A DNA stretch of 64,000 bases, taken from contig JACBWW010000007.1 in assembly GCA_020086605.1 (NCBI GenBank), forward strand, positions 18,172,483 to 18,236,482. Reading direction: 5' to 3'. A program made the position numbers and the translations under genes. The notes under the pieces were generated by a model that worked only from the letters and a program-made list of their open reading frames with translations, was not told the origin of the DNA and searched no databases. Positions 24,967-38,979 of this stretch are shown piece by piece. This DNA is from Lanius collurio. Lineage: Eukaryota; Chordata; Aves; Passeriformes; Laniidae. The stretch's first letter is position 1. Every line of letters starts with the position of its first letter.

Positions 24967-27900
24967 GTGCTCTGTGGCACACACGGGACCACACAGGGCA
25001 TCCCTTCCTGATTTTCATGATGATGGCAATGGTCACTGTCTTACAAAACTACTGGCTTTGATCACAGCTGCTCCCCAAAACAGCTGAAACAAATTCAAGA
25101 TTAGCTGGGAGCCTCAGCTTTCCCGTGCATTAATTTAATCTTTTGCATTTTCTGAGAGAATGGGTCCTATAGGAAGTAGCTGAAGGGGAAAGCAGCAAGA
25201 AGACACAACAGCTCAGAGCAAACAACACTGATTCTCCCCAGTATTTGTCAGCAATGAAAATAGGCTTGAGTTAAAGATGTAGGAAGAAATTTATGTTACC
25301 TTCAGACCTAACATTTACTGGTTTTCCCCTCCTGTGTCAACAGTCAAATCTTAAAATTCAGTTATAAAAGCAGGAAATTCTGTCAGACTGGTATCTGATA
25401 CAATCAGAAAGAAAGGAAGTAACCCACAAACAATGCTTTTGAGAAGATTTTTGGGTACATCTGGATGCACAAACTTGCCTTGTCTCGCTCTTGCTTTCAG
25501 CTGGCTGCATGTGAGCAAGCTGTGGCCCATGACTTGTATAGCTGTGCAAGCATGGCACCATGCCCAAGCTGATAAACACCTGTGGGAACAAGCCCAGCTT
25601 GCAAAACAGACAGGTGACCATATATGTCTCTGCATCTGGCCACACCAATACACATTTAAAGATCCATTTATTGCCTACAAGAAGATTCTATCCAATACAC
25701 ACATACACAGATGTCCCTAGATGCTTAGAGAATACTCATGCCCACATACTTGAACATCAGTGAATGCAGCAAAAAAAGCCTTATAGTCTAGCATTAATGA
25801 AATTCAAACCTGATAAACAAAAAGGTAAAAAATAACTTAGATAATTTTAATTTTAATTTTAACATATGAAATATCAGGAATTTATGAATACTAATGCCGA
25901 AGTCTTATCATGAATACCTTTTGGTTCAGGAGAGATTACTAGAAAATACTACAAAAGAGTTATTATATGGTGTAATAAGTGCAGTTGTTACAGCACTGGG
26001 AGGACAGTGGGTGGTGGCAATTCCAGCAGACTTAGTGGCAGCAGAGGAAGATGTATTAGAGAACACCAGACTCACTCACAACCAATTAGTAGCATGGAAC
26101 TGAGGAGAGCACAGCAAGAAGACCTAATAATAAGCATTCTTAAATATAAGAAACTGATGCAGAGGACAAATTAAAGTCAAGTGCCATGAATTTTTAGGAA
26201 GCCCATTGTAGCTTAGCATCTATTTAGTGTAGTTTCTCCTGCCAGCTGAAGCAAAGCTCATTACGTGAGATTAATACCATATGTGTTTGAACTCAACTGT
26301 GTTCTCCATGCTACTTTTTGTTATTGTGATGGGTGTACCTTTTAAGCTAATCAGTTAAGAAAAAAGATTATGATGTTGCTTAGTGATTTTTTTCTCCTAT
26401 TTTGTACTATAATGAATGCTCATTTCACTCTGAAATGATAATTAAAAAACCCTATCAGTGTAGGTGATGAATATCCACAATAGAATCTAGTAATAAGCAA
26501 AGTTCTTAATTCTGGAAAAATAGACTGACGATTTAATAAAAAATTAAAAGAGACATCATCTTTCAGTTGGATTTTATTTCATTCCTTGTCCAATCCTTTA
26601 CATGAAAATCAAAGTTCCTGTACAGAATTTAGTTAATTTCAAATAAATACTTATGATATACTCAAAAAGAGAAATGGATAAGGTTTGTTTAGCAATTTTT
26701 AAGCAATATGTCCCTTTCATGATGAAAAAAATAACAATGAAAAAGAGTTGTTTCTGACAAGTCAAGTGTACTTGCAACTTGCATCCAACTGTTTCAGCCA
26801 CAAAAAAAAAGGACAAGCCCTGAAAAGTCAAAATTATTTGCTACAGCATGTCTGAAACATTTAATTTTTCAGTTCAGATTCACAAGTTATTTTTATAGTT
26901 GCCTTCCCATTACTGCCAGTCCTGCAAAAGTTGGTATTAGTTCATTTTTATGTCAGTATAATTTTGATTTGCAATCTCAAGTTGCATAGTTCAGTGGACT
27001 TCTTCTATTTATGCTGAGAAATGCCAAGAGAAGCTCACTAAAAACTATGTTTTTAAAACTAGAGACTAAGCCATACGCTCAGTTTGTGTGAACCAGCCTA
27101 TAATTTTATCATGATATTTTAAACTTCTTTTAGGTGATCATTTCATCTCAAAGAACTTGGGATCATAGAAAGCAAAGATCAGACATTATGACAGAAAATA
27201 CAGTTTACTAATAAATTACTGGAAAAAAGGAGAAAAAAAAAAACAGTTGAGTACATTCTATAGTTTTGTTCCAGGGGACCATATGAAATTGCTGGTCAAA
27301 AGAGAAGTAAAACCTCTAGGTACTTTTGTTTTGAAGGAAAAATCGTGCAAAGACCTGAAAAAGGGCAAGTAGACATGAAAGAAATATTACTGTTTCTCTG
27401 CTGTTGAGATAAATCTTCTTTTAACTTAGTGTCCTTAGTCACCTTCATCAACTTGAAATAATATCCTGGAAGCTTATTATTTTAATTAAAGCCAAAAAGT
27501 GAACCCATCTTCAGTAGAGACTTGCTAGTCATACAGCTAGTTTAGTCTGTGTTAACCAGTTTAAACACTTATTCGTGATGAGAAATCACAGTAGATGTCA
27601 CAACTGGAAGACACAGGGAACCAGAGTGGCTCATTTCACTCCTGAACAACACAGTTACTCCTGGCAAATCCACCATGAACTGTCATTAGATGGGAGATGA
27701 GGGCAGATGTGTGCAACTAGTTATTTAAACAGGTTCAGAAATTGTGTGAGACTGAGTCAGGCATTTCTTGGATGCAGTCTTTTACCTGTTGCACAGACTG
27801 ATCTAAATCTGCTCTCCCCAGGTCAGGAGAGGTGGAGTTGTTGAAGACAGATGTCTCTCTCTCTCCCAGACTCAGGGCTACTTTGATGATTTCCCAGACC

Positions 27901-30900
27901 AAAACAGATTTCTCTCAATATTTCTCTTGGTCCATCTGGCCAATGCTTTGGATTTTCCTTCCTGATTTATCCCATATCTTCTACTTCTCTCTCTCCCTCC
28001 TCTTCACACTTACTCATATTTCCTGAAGCCCTATATTAAAACATTCAAATGGTCTGTTGGACAGGGATGAGTGTTTTAGTCCTACTTGATGGTCAGTCAT
28101 TAAAAGTTAATGAATGCAGCCCATAGCAGTAATCCTCCTAGCAAGCTCAGAGGAAGCATCTGGAAACTGTTCCTCTCTAGTGCACAAAAAACCACCTCCA
28201 TGTATGCAAAAACTCCTGTTACTCAGCTACAGCACTCCATCCAGCTATCTGTCATTACCACTGCCTGAGCTTTGCAGATGGATTTTTGGTTTCTGTGTTA
28301 TTGCACAGACCTTACAGAGGGCCTTTACTGGTAATATAGCTTGGCATTATAAGATAAAAACCAGAAGTAACAGAAAACCCCAAACTGCAAGTCTAGAAAT
28401 CCAAAGTTATAGGGAAAAGAGGAGCACTGGCCCTCTTAATGCAACTGAAATACTTTGCAAAGCATGACTAAAGCCTTGCAGCTGTGGCATCAATTAATAC
28501 AATTCCAAAGATTGAAGTACTTAACCTAATAAAGGTAGCTAATTAAGAGTATTAAATGATAAGACATGATTCTGCACCATTTTTGTGTTGGGTAGGATAC
28601 ATTTCCAAGAAACCAAGCACAAGTTTCTTTAGCCTGAGGAAAGGCAAGAAAATCTGGCATAGTCTGCAACAGTGAAGGGAAAAAATTGCTAATAAAGTGA
28701 AGAAAAATTCCTGAAAGGTTGAACAGTGGTAACTAATTTATGATAAAAAAAAATATTTAAGTTGCAAATAAAATAATCCTCTAGCAGCCACCATTTTATT
28801 ACTTGATAATGTTTATGTGTATTTTTGTAAACAGATTTAGTATGACACTGGTACAATACTGTCAAAGAACAGGTGACTCCTTTTTCCTTCCTAGATACAT
28901 TTGTCACATATTTATACATTTATGTGTTACAGCAGGTCTTTGGTATCTCCTGCTCCTGAAATAACACTTTTATCTCTGTAAAAGTGGGGTGGAAACTGAG
29001 GATGGCACTACTAGATCATGCATACTCTGTCCTCTGACATGAGCAAATCAAATGCTTTCAGATGTACCAGGAACAGTAGATATGAATTAATGAGGACTAT
29101 CAATACAGCTCACTCATTTTCCAAAGCTGTATTTCAGTGTGTTCTAACAGAACCAGAAAATTCAGGAAAATAGTACTCTTTTCTGGGGAATGGAAAAGGA
29201 CAATTGGCACCTGCAGATGAACGGTCAGAGATCTTGCTCTTATCATTCAAAGGGACACTGGTCACAACTGGCAATAAAGGAAAGAGACAGAGAAAGGACA
29301 CTTTTTAATACATTCTGTAGCATTTTCTCACTTTTATTAGACTGTCTTTCATGAGTTTTCTGTCACTCAAACTGCTTTCACTAATAGCAAGAAGAAATGC
29401 CATAAGGAGTGCTGATTAATAAATATTTGATGTAGCTTTATGCATTACCAGTAATACAATTCTGAGCACCAACTCTGTGACATCCAAGATATCTCCCAGG
29501 CCCATTTATTAAATCCTAAATATCTAAGAAAAAGTGGAGCAAAGCTTACTGGACTTCTGCCCACCAACAAATATATTGAAAATCAAAACAATACTTTTTG
29601 AGATTTATTTTTCTTTACCCAATCCAGAAATGAAGAAATATTCTTCCTATAACTTGAAAAAACATGTGTTTGATACAGGTATATTATTCTCCATAACTTT
29701 GAAAATGATTCATCAAATGTCTCATCATAATGGTTGCATTTCTGAACTCTATTTTGCAGCACACAGCTCCACCTGTTGAACAGGTTCTAGGAAAATAATC
29801 TCCACTATGCTAGTTCACCTTGCTGTTTCTGAGAACTTTGAAATTTCAAGGTCTCTTGAGCAACCAAAAAATAAATTATGCAATAATTGCTGACAACTCG
29901 AGCATAAGAGACAACATACTGCCAGCCTCAGTAGAAGTCAAAGGGAATTGCCTCCAGTCAGCAGTACTGGGGTGGTGGGGCATTTCTGACAATATTTTAG
30001 GAAGAGAATAGTCCTCTCATATCTTATTGAGGGAAAGGGTTTTATCTGAAGTACCCTGAAGATGAACTGTACAGTAATTTAGCCTCTGATAAAGTGAGTT
30101 CCTACTTTTCAACACAATTAAGCAATGAAGCAGGCAAAATAAGTGTTACCTTTGCTTTGAAGTGTCCATATTTTCAGGATAGAATGAAAATGTTAATTAT
30201 CTCATTAACTTTAAAATATGGAAAAATTCAAGCTACTGTAAAATTTTGGAAGAAATTTATAAGTACTATAGTCTCATATACTATTATATAGAAACAACCG
30301 TAGTCGCCTTGGAAGACATAAAAATACCATTTGCCAAATATAAGGAATTAGAGTGGTACTAATCAAAAACAGGTTGGTGGAAGATGACAGGGGGTAAAGG
30401 AGAGGGAAACACAGATTTCTGCAGTGCTTTAAATGTGCTACCAGACTGAAGGAATAGTTAGGAATATCCTGTACATATTGTTTCTACCAATGATTCTCAA
30501 TAACGTAACTCAGTAACTGATACATATAATTATTGTTTTGCTACCATCTCTCCTAGGTAACCTGCTGGTATGTAGGACACGAATGCCTCTTTCAGTTATA
30601 CAATTACAAGGGCTCTGACTGGGCTTCAGTGGCAAAAACTTCCAGTAATTTCAGTTGAAAATCAGTACTAAAGGGAGCATTGTAGGGCCTGGTTTTTATG
30701 TGCCAAAAATCTGAAAGGCCACAAAGAGACCTCCTTTTAAAAATGTCTTAAATCAAAATGCATACATAGACTTAACTATATAAGATTTTCTTGTTAGCTT
30801 CTCATAATACCAGAAATAAATAAATTAATTCGAAGTGAGTAAGTAGTTGAGATTGTATCAGAGATTTATTTTATCATTCTCGGAAGATTTTGATGATGTC

Positions 30901-33164
30901 CAGAATCATATTGTTGTCTAACCATTGTCATGTTAAGATAACAGGAAGAGTGGGTAATAGGAGATAGATTGTCTCAAATTTGTTTCATTTTTCACTTCCT
31001 TAAGAAGGACCTAGAAGTTCATAAGAAGTAATTCAAAAATTAAAATGCTTTAATTACTTCCATTATTCTAAGAATTATGAAAATGAGAAATCTCTGCTGA
31101 ATGACAAGGAAATTAAATTGCTACTTTTACTGAAACACCTAAAGGTCAGTAAAATAAACAAATTGCATTGTGTACAGCAATCACATGAAAGCTGTTAAAA
31201 GTTAAAAAAAAAAAATACCTATAGGCTTTATGGTGCTAGATATTATAAGCTTTTTGACCTGTCTCACCTCTCTTTATACAATGCTAATTTATGACAGGCT
31301 GAAGAGTACACAGAAAAAAATATCTCATTGGCAAACTGAGCTTGTATTTGGCAGAGGTAAATTTGGAAGGAAAAGGAATGTATTGTTGGCCAGTCAAACT
31401 TTTAAATGTGACCAGCTTTTCACCAATGTAAATTTTTCATTAAAAATAGCATTTAACTTGAACTAAATTTTTCTAAAGATCCCTGTGCAGACACCCATGA
31501 TGTATTGATATTTACCTTTTTATTTACATTTATATAACACAATTTTACTGGACTTGACACTAAAATACACCTGTGAGATGCTTTATGGAAGTTACGGCAT
31601 GCAAGGTGCACCTGCCCTGTAGAATGGTCCCAGTAGATGCTCCTTGAAGCCGTGTGGCCAGGGGCTTCCTTTAGTGCATGACAGTGAGCCCCTGACTGAT
31701 GAGGCTGCTGTGCATCGTGGGAGTTACACTGCCTGTCCAAGAAGCACAGCTGCAGCATTCAGAAGGATTTCTGCTCTGGATTTCTGAGGTTTAGCCAGAA
31801 AATTTATGGGGTTTGTTTTTGGCCAGTTTTAGCTAGCTTCTTTTTTTCTATACTGCCTCTTTTGAACTCTTTCTTTTAAGGAAAATAAGCAAGACAATAA
31901 TAACATTTCCCTTCTCTCTCTCCCCTAAGCTTGTCTCATACACTGACTGATGTTCCAGCAAATCCTATTTACTAGACTCGCCTTTTTTATCTTTTGACAA
32001 AGTGTAGAAAGCCAGAGTAGGTAAGATTTGAATAGTTGGCTGCACAGCATGAACAATGCACAGTAAGCAGCAGCCTGCAAAGTTTACATTTATGTAGTTC
32101 TTTAGCTTGGATACAGTCTCGACCTAAGGAAAGGGACACATCTTTAGTGTCCATATATAGTGCCACATTTGAGCTCCAGCAAAGAGCTGACATGCAAGAC
32201 ATTCATCTGACACAGGTAATTATGATATAAATGTAGCAACTTCATGAACCTTCAATTTTACTGCATCCTTGCCATGCCATAGCTGTAGTCAATACCATCA
32301 GCTGACATTTTCTGAAAGCTGCATGTCAAGCAAGAGTGGCTGTAGTGATCACTTGCAAATAATCTTTGGTAACCAGATGATGGAAGATGTACAATTTCCC
32401 TCCCTAAGGTTGGGAACACTGTAGTGAGGACTACAGAAAAATACACACCCTTCTGGAAATTCACTATTCCCAATAAGAGTAAAAGGTAGTGCAGAGGCTG
32501 AAACATGAAATCCCATCCTCCTGAAAATCAGGATAACACAAAGCACATCGTTAGATAGAGATGTAACTGAGCTTCATTGCAGACATTTTCAACTTGTTAA
32601 ATGAAAATAACAGGTTTTAGGTAAGAATTTGAGGGTTTCAATTATTTTCCCCTGTTAAAGTGTTCTCCTTCTCATACACAATCCCTTTGTGTGGTGCAGT
32701 ATTGTGCCTGATGCAGAAAAACGCACTAACAAACAGCAACTTCTTAGATATTTTCTTTACAAAGCATCATGGAAGTCTATAGTACTTCACAAATAAAACA
32801 CAGTCGTATTAGCATAATGCTAAAAACCCCAGCTTGTAAATGTCGAGTTGTGACTTTGGTACACTGTCAGCAGTATTTTATGCAATTTATGTTTTCTTCA
32901 GTGCTTTTACAACTTCTCTTTCTTACATACTGGCATCTAATCGAAAAAAAATCCTGTGGCTGGAAAATTATTTTTATTAAGGGCAGTTGAATCTAAGGGT
33001 AGGCTTGTATTAAATATTTTTCCTAAAATGATGTGAAAATGAGATTTTGGAGAACTGAATAGAGCCTGAAGGAAAAGTAATATCATTAAGAATAAATAAT
33101 AATCCTGAATGCAGAGGAAAAAAAAAAAAAGACATTGAGTTTCATTTTTAAGTTTGTTTTACAG
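24967..33164. other. AT-rich non-coding DNA
   Basis: No gene is recognised apart from the doubtful open fragment at 25,894-26,103. A (TTTTAA)-type stretch lies at 25,841-25,862 and a pyrimidine-rich stretch, including a short CT run, at about 27,850-28,010. A less AT-rich patch at about 31,560-31,760 includes GCATCGTGGGAGT. It resembles the style of old DNA-transposon sequence but could not be assigned. Confidence 0.5.
25894..26103 (+). pseudogene. Possible decayed endogenous retrovirus fragment
   Basis: An ATG frame of 69 codons has unusually protein-like composition for this window. It shows a small hydrophobic and glycine-containing stretch around residues 26-40 (including ALGGQW at 34-39), then an acidic helix-like stretch and THNQLVAW near the end (60-67). 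My impression is of an avian retroviral Env- or Gag-like remnant, but I cannot place it in a named family. No LTR, primer-binding site or neighbouring gag/pol sequence is visible, and the frame stops abruptly at TGA. A chance frame remains quite possible. Confidence 0.22.
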
Positions 33165-33325
33165 GACATGTGTGCAGTTTGAGGTGATGATGCAAATATT
33201 AGCAGATAAACACTTCACTCCAGCTCTCTCTGAAACCTTAGGAGAAACAGACTGTGATATTTCACTGCTCTCCTCGTGTGAAACATATCAGCCTGTCAGA
33301 AGTATTTCCAAACTCTTGCCTGAGG
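33165..33325 (+). other. Candidate internal exon, unrecognised
   Basis: A T-rich tract ending TTGTTTTACAG (AG at 33,163-33,164) is a good splice acceptor, and GAGG|GTAAGA (GT at 33,326-33,327) is a good donor. The 161 bp between them are open in one frame (53 codons plus 2 bases) with balanced composition and a Cys/Ser/Leu-containing peptide that I do not recognise. It could be an exon of an unlisted coding gene or lncRNA, or a fortuitous arrangement. There is no ATG in this frame before the acceptor, so it would have to be internal. Confidence 0.18.
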
Positions 33326-34619
33326 GTAAGAGATCATCAAAGGGGACAGCAGAGTCCTAGGGAGTTATACTAAGTTCTTATGCCAAGGCTAGAGAGAAAA
33401 GAGGTCATGGGACATAGAAACGTGGAGATAGGCTGCTGTTCAGCGATTATCCCTTTTCTCTGCAAATATTGCCTTCAGTGCATTGTGTCAAGGCTATTCC
33501 CTCGAGTCTGAATCAGAGCTGCAGTGAATGGCAGCTCTAACGAAGTGTAGGGGAGGTGGCAGTTCAATCAGGAAGGTACAGACAGTACATTCTATGGGTA
33601 ATTGCAGGATTCCCTGTAGTATGTAAAGCAAATTAGAAAATACAAATAAATGAGGGGCAATTACTAAAATGTTTGCTTTGGAAACAAGAAATATTTTTTC
33701 CCCACCGAAACAGTTATTATCACCTCATTCTCTCATGGATTTAAAAATGGGTCTAAACCAAAATTTCCTGAAAAAAAAGTCGTTTTGTGACTAGGGAGTG
33801 TTTGCATAACCGAGGCTCAATTTCTTCTGTCCAATGGAGACTATGAAGTCTAATAATATGTTTTAGCTGGCATATATCTCCTTACCATGGCTGTCAGTTT
33901 CAAGAAACTTGGCATAGTTTCATTTGTTGAAAACGTCACTTCTTCACTCAGATTCAAGTGGAAGGGGTCAAAGCATTCATAATTTACATGTTGTAGCTTT
34001 TTACAGAAGACAGTGCATCCAAATAATTCACCTTTTATAGAAAACTGCTAATATCAAACAGGAAATCTGCCACCCAATTCCCAAGTAACTATCATATATA
34101 ATCAAAACAGTTCTCAAGAATGTCTTACAGTGGATATTCTCATAATTTTATCAAAGCAAAAAGGTGACCTGGAAGGGGAGAATAGTATATGAGATTCATT
34201 GCATGAACCATTTAACCATCCACAGATTGATCCCATGATGACAAGTTTCCATTTGGGTTCTGTTTATGCTACTGGATATAAGCAACTTTCCAAGTTCCTC
34301 TCTCTGCTCTGGCTTGATAACCTGTTAGACATGACAGACAAGTTACATGCCTTTTGCATCAGATATAGCCAAACACTACAAAGTATTCCTGGCCACAAAT
34401 AATTTTCAAAAAGCAAAAATTAGGCTGAAAAAAGCACTCGGTATTCTGATCCTTAGAGAACAGGCAGCACAGTATAAATACTCTAAGAATTAATAGTTGA
34501 ATAAGTATTCAGCACACTCAAATGACTTCCTTTTATTGTTTGAGACTTATTAAAAATCATGAACACTGCTAGGGTTTGTAAGCATTCATTGAATACTGGG
34601 TGGGTTAAAACTACACCAT

Positions 34620-34960
34620 GTCTCTGTTTTCCTAAAAAGGCATCCGCTGCATGTGCTTTGATGCCGATCCAAAACCGGCATTCTGTGTTTGTCTCATGCT
34701 GCAGGGTTTTTGGCTAATCTGTGCCATAATGTACCATAGCAAACAGAATCAGGCATGTGACAGTTTGCTACATCTGCGCAGCGATAAGTCATTCATCTCA
34801 ACCTGACACTTTTCTCTTTTCCAAAGTGACACTGCAACAGAGAAATATGCTTGCTCATTTATGGGAAGGAGAGTAATCACTCCTGGCAAACGGAGTTGAT
34901 ATTTCATTCCTATAGTACATAACTCATAGTTTGTACTTTCCTTAAATTTCCATGGATAAT
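34620..34960. promoter_or_regulatory. Candidate conserved non-coding element
   Basis: The block retains CpGs (CATCCGCTG, ATGCCGATC, ACCGGC, CTGCGCAGCG) and has balanced composition inside AT-rich DNA. It includes a 6-bp inverted repeat, ATGCCG (34,661-34,666) and CGGCAT (34,676-34,681), and the NRF1-like word CTGCGCAGCG at about 34,774-34,783. There is no repeat signature. This is consistent with a distal regulatory element, but conservation cannot be judged from one sequence. Confidence 0.3.
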
Positions 34961-37900
34961 GTCCCACTAATTTCAGCCAGAAAGCTACATTTCTAAAATT
35001 ATTTTACCATTGAACTGTAAAATGGGGTCCTGTGAGGTACTTTAAGAGACATTCTGTAGCATCAGAAGTAAAAATAGCAGTACTTTCTTCAGAAAAATTA
35101 TAGCTGCCAGTTCCAGATTTTCCGTGGTAATTAACCTAGATGCACTCAAGTGATGAGTACTCTCCCTAATGACTCTATTGGTTCAAAAAGGGAACATTTT
35201 CCTGTGATCTCCTCTGACAGTATCATCAGGATGTTGTCAGTGCAAACAATACCCTTATCTAGCTTCTTTTCAAGTCACCTGATTAACTGGAGAAAATAGA
35301 AACAGAAAGAAAAGAGCATGTCCTTGCAGAGAGGCTGTAAATGTCACTGAAAGGCCAAGGGACCAGTTCCACCTGTCCTTCCTTCGTTAGTTCAGCTTCT
35401 CCTGCTGAAGTGGTGGCTTACTGGGGTGCTTTATTTCCCAGTCTCTCTGCCAGAAGGTGGATCTTTACTGTTAGAAACCCAGTTCATGTATCCTGGTCAC
35501 AATGGCGCCTTTGTAAAGGGAACAGTGGGTACAAGGCTTGAAAAACGACTTTCCTTCCCATTTAGAACCCTATAGGCTCATTATTCAATAGCACAGTGGT
35601 AACATAATGCATTTTCATTTACTTCACCATAAATGTATGTAAATTAAAGGGTGAGTTTTTTATTAAAAATAACACTGATGTGTTTTTTGTTATTCAGAAA
35701 AGAAATTGTATTAGTGAAAAACAGCACTAATGACATTTCACATTCAAATTTGCCACTTGCTGAAAAAAGGCAGGTCTCACCCTGTGCTCAAAATATAAAA
35801 AAAAAACCCACAAAATCTCTACTAATTGGTATTGTCATCCATATGGTTAGTCCATATGTGTGTTTTGCTTGTTTTAACTTATGATTGTCTCTTTGGATGT
35901 AAGATTGCATCCTAAAAAAAAATGTTGTGCTCTTTACAATGAAAAATAGATCTGAAATGAAATGGCAGAATCACAACACACAATTGCTGGAGGGATTTTG
36001 GGTGGCAAATGTCATGTTTACCAGGAAGGATTACAAATTTATAAGTCTTTAGGGCTTTAGGAAACCAGGGACACTGCAAGATGTGACAACTTGCCTTTAA
36101 CATTTGAATTTTTGAAGCACCTGGAACTTTAACCTTATTTAGCCCAAACATTTAGATGGCTATAAGACCTGCTCCTGTGCCCAGTTGAGTGTTTGGCTTC
36201 ATAATCAAATCAAGCAAAGATATTCTTCTTCAAGGCTGCCTCACCTGTGTGAGATCTGCAGAAAACTGATAGATTGTCTAGGTAATTATGAATATAGAGA
36301 GACAGTGTATGAACACAGATTGAAGTATTTACTCACATCTAATCTAAACTTCTTCTAAAGATAGAAAATTTACTAATCTTCTCAGTTTTCTGTTTGAAGC
36401 TCCTTTAGTTACATTCTGGGATATGATGAACTCACAAACAAAAGATAAAGTATATAAAGAGGAAGAAGTAAAAAAAAAAGGAAAAACCAAAAAGACATTG
36501 ACTGTATGTACTGATGACAAAGTAAATGAAAGCCAACCAGAAAATTTAGAGGTTTGTATTTTATTCTCAAGATGTACAAGCCTATGATTTTTTATGATTC
36601 AAGCTCTCATTTTTGCTACTTTCCCTTCCAGTTCTTTGATTCTAATGGATCAGATCTATCATGAAGGTTGTCTCTTCATGAGCCAGAGAGGAAAACATAA
36701 ATGCTGAAAGAGGCAGGATCGATCTCATGGAGAACTGTAAAAATTGGAAAGGAACCTTTCACCATGGATCAGAATTCAGCTGGGTGAAAAGTGAACCCTA
36801 ATATGTGTTCACAATTGACCTTTGCTGCTTCCTCGGTAAGTTGAAGATCTTTCCAAGGTGTTTTGTTTCATTCCAAATATACTGAAATGAAATACTCAAG
36901 CCCTGAAGTCAGTTATGTTAGTTCAGGCAAAGACAGCAAAACTGCAGATGAAAGGTCAGAAATGTTTTGGTGGACAAAGTGTTAGGACATTAAGCAACCT
37001 CTAAAAGTCCAAAAGATCCTTCTAAATGGGGAAGCAATTTAGGAGACTCAATGAGCATACTCTGAACAGTGGGGGAGATACTAAAGTAAGCCAGTTATTG
37101 TGAGAATTATCCCTGAATTCATCTGTAACTTGCTGCTTTTAATCTCAGTAACAGTTTTGGCCAGGCAATGAAAAAGTGCAAGATGTCTCTGTTAAGCAAG
37201 GTACAAAATAAAGTTCACAAGGGCGTCATAAAGAGATGGATACCCACTGCTTTTGTCTTGATCTGTGTTTTTCCCATATCTGTCATCTCTATTTGGATTT
37301 TAAACACTCTGAGAGAATTAGAAGTTTTCTGTTGGTATGAATAAATATGACAGCAAAGCAACACATTGCACTTTTACAAAAAAAGGAAGAAAAGATACTT
37401 CAATTGAACCTCTTCTGCCACTTGTGGACTGGGACGCTTTGATTCAGTTCCCAAAGAAAGGTTATGGTATATCTTATCAGTAAGGAATAAGAATGGATGA
37501 AATGTTTCTGTACCATGTCTTTGATTCAAGTTTGATTGGTGCTACTGTCATCTCGTGAATGACAATAAATTATGCTTATGCTGATCCTCAACCATGTTAC
37601 AGAGAACAGTGACTTTAGACTAAGTGGTAGCCTATAAGTTCATTAGCTTGAGTTGCTATAATGTCTTTTGAGAAATTTGGTTGCTATATAGCCTGCTCTA
37701 GGTCTCTCTGCTTTTACTTAGCTAGCAATTTCTTTCATGGCATCATTCTGTTACTGGGGGGCGAAGGGGAGCAGCTTTTAGTCACCTTCTGACACTGAAA
37801 TCGGACCGTTCTACCTTGTGGTCCAGAAGTCCGTCTTGAACACAACAACGTTGAGAATGAACAGTCCTCAAAACACAAGAAATTAAGTTTCAGGGCTAAA

Positions 37901-38148
37901 GCCTTGAGTTCCAGGTTAAACAAACATTTTGCACTGTGAGGCACATGATACTTTCTTGCATGACATTTAATATTAGTCTGAAAAAACACATTTTATATTT
38001 TTTTCTCTGACATCTGCTTTTCATTCCCTAAGCATTTTTGACCTGACTCACTCTCACAGGTAATCCCAGAGTGGCAGCAAAAGAAGTTCACTGACAGATG
38101 TCTTTTCTTGTAATTAGGGAGCAGTGCAGTCCCTCAGACATCTCACTC

Positions 38149-38180
38149 TTTTTTTTTTTTTTTAATTTTTTTTTTTTTTT
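38149..38180. repeat. Double poly-T run (T15-AA-T15)
   Basis: T15 at 38,149-38,163, AA, then T15 at 38,166-38,180, followed by a G-rich stretch (GGTGGGGTGGGAGGGG). The T-to-G switch gives a short tract with extreme strand bias. No mobile element was recognised at this point. Confidence 0.9.
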
Positions 38181-38948
38181 GGTGGGGTGGGAGGGGAAAT
38201 CTAAAAAGTTTTGCAAAAGGATTTTCTATGAAGACATCAATCCAATGGTATACTAGATATAACACAGGGCTTGTTAACTTGCACAGTTTAGCATACCTAT
38301 TGGGTTTTTTTTTCAAAAAAGAATGAATATCTGTGCTATCCATAAAGAAAATAAAAAAGACAAGGCTTTATAACTCTAAAATAAAAGTATATTCCCATTA
38401 AACATTTGACATAAACATTGGTTGACAGCTCAGCAGCATCTAATTTAGCTAAACATGTCATATTTTTATTTATGAACTGCTACAGTGAATGAAAGTCCAT
38501 GAGTGATAATTCATAAGAAGTGATCAGCTTTCGATGTACTTTTATTTGAAAATGAGGCAGAATTTCACAGCAAACGCAGCTATAGCAAGGGAAGCTCTCA
38601 GAATTTGTCTTATGTTCTTCTGTTACATAATAAGTCAAGGTTAATCACTAATGAAAATAATCTGGGAAGCACAGCTACTGAATAAACATCAAAGCCATCG
38701 GTGCCATGTCACTAAGGTCCAATATAAAATAACCATAATTATTAATACCTTTTGGTGTGCTTTAAAAATTATTACTTGTGAAATGAATTTTCTACATGTA
38801 AACTCACTTCCAAGGTACAAAGTAAAGGTCTAAAAAGCCTTTGTGAGTTAATGATGGATTTTAATTAGTGCTGCCTAAAATGGATCCTCAGTCTCCAAGT
38901 ATGCTGAAAAAGAAAAAACTGTAAAACTAATTTTCTATGTCTAACTGG

Positions 38949-38979
38949 TATTCTAATAGGAATAAAAGCTATTAGAATA
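38949..38979. repeat. Perfect 11-bp inverted repeat, 9-base spacer
   Basis: TATTCTAATAG (38,949-38,959) and CTATTAGAATA (38,969-38,979) are exact reverse complements. A further ATTCTAAT copy follows at 38,989-38,996. The arms carry homeodomain-type CTAAT/ATTAG cores. It could form a hairpin or act as a spaced dimer site. Confidence 0.88.

Noticed and set aside
31560..31760. GC-richer patch with GCATCGTGGGAGT resembling old DNA-transposon sequence
   Set aside because: Only a short word is suggestive. No terminal inverted repeats or target-site duplication could be found by eye.
37755..37860. CpG-containing patch with CGGACCG and CAACGTTG
   Set aside because: Short and without a coherent motif set. 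The overlapping minus frame has no recognisable product, so it is not listed as an element.
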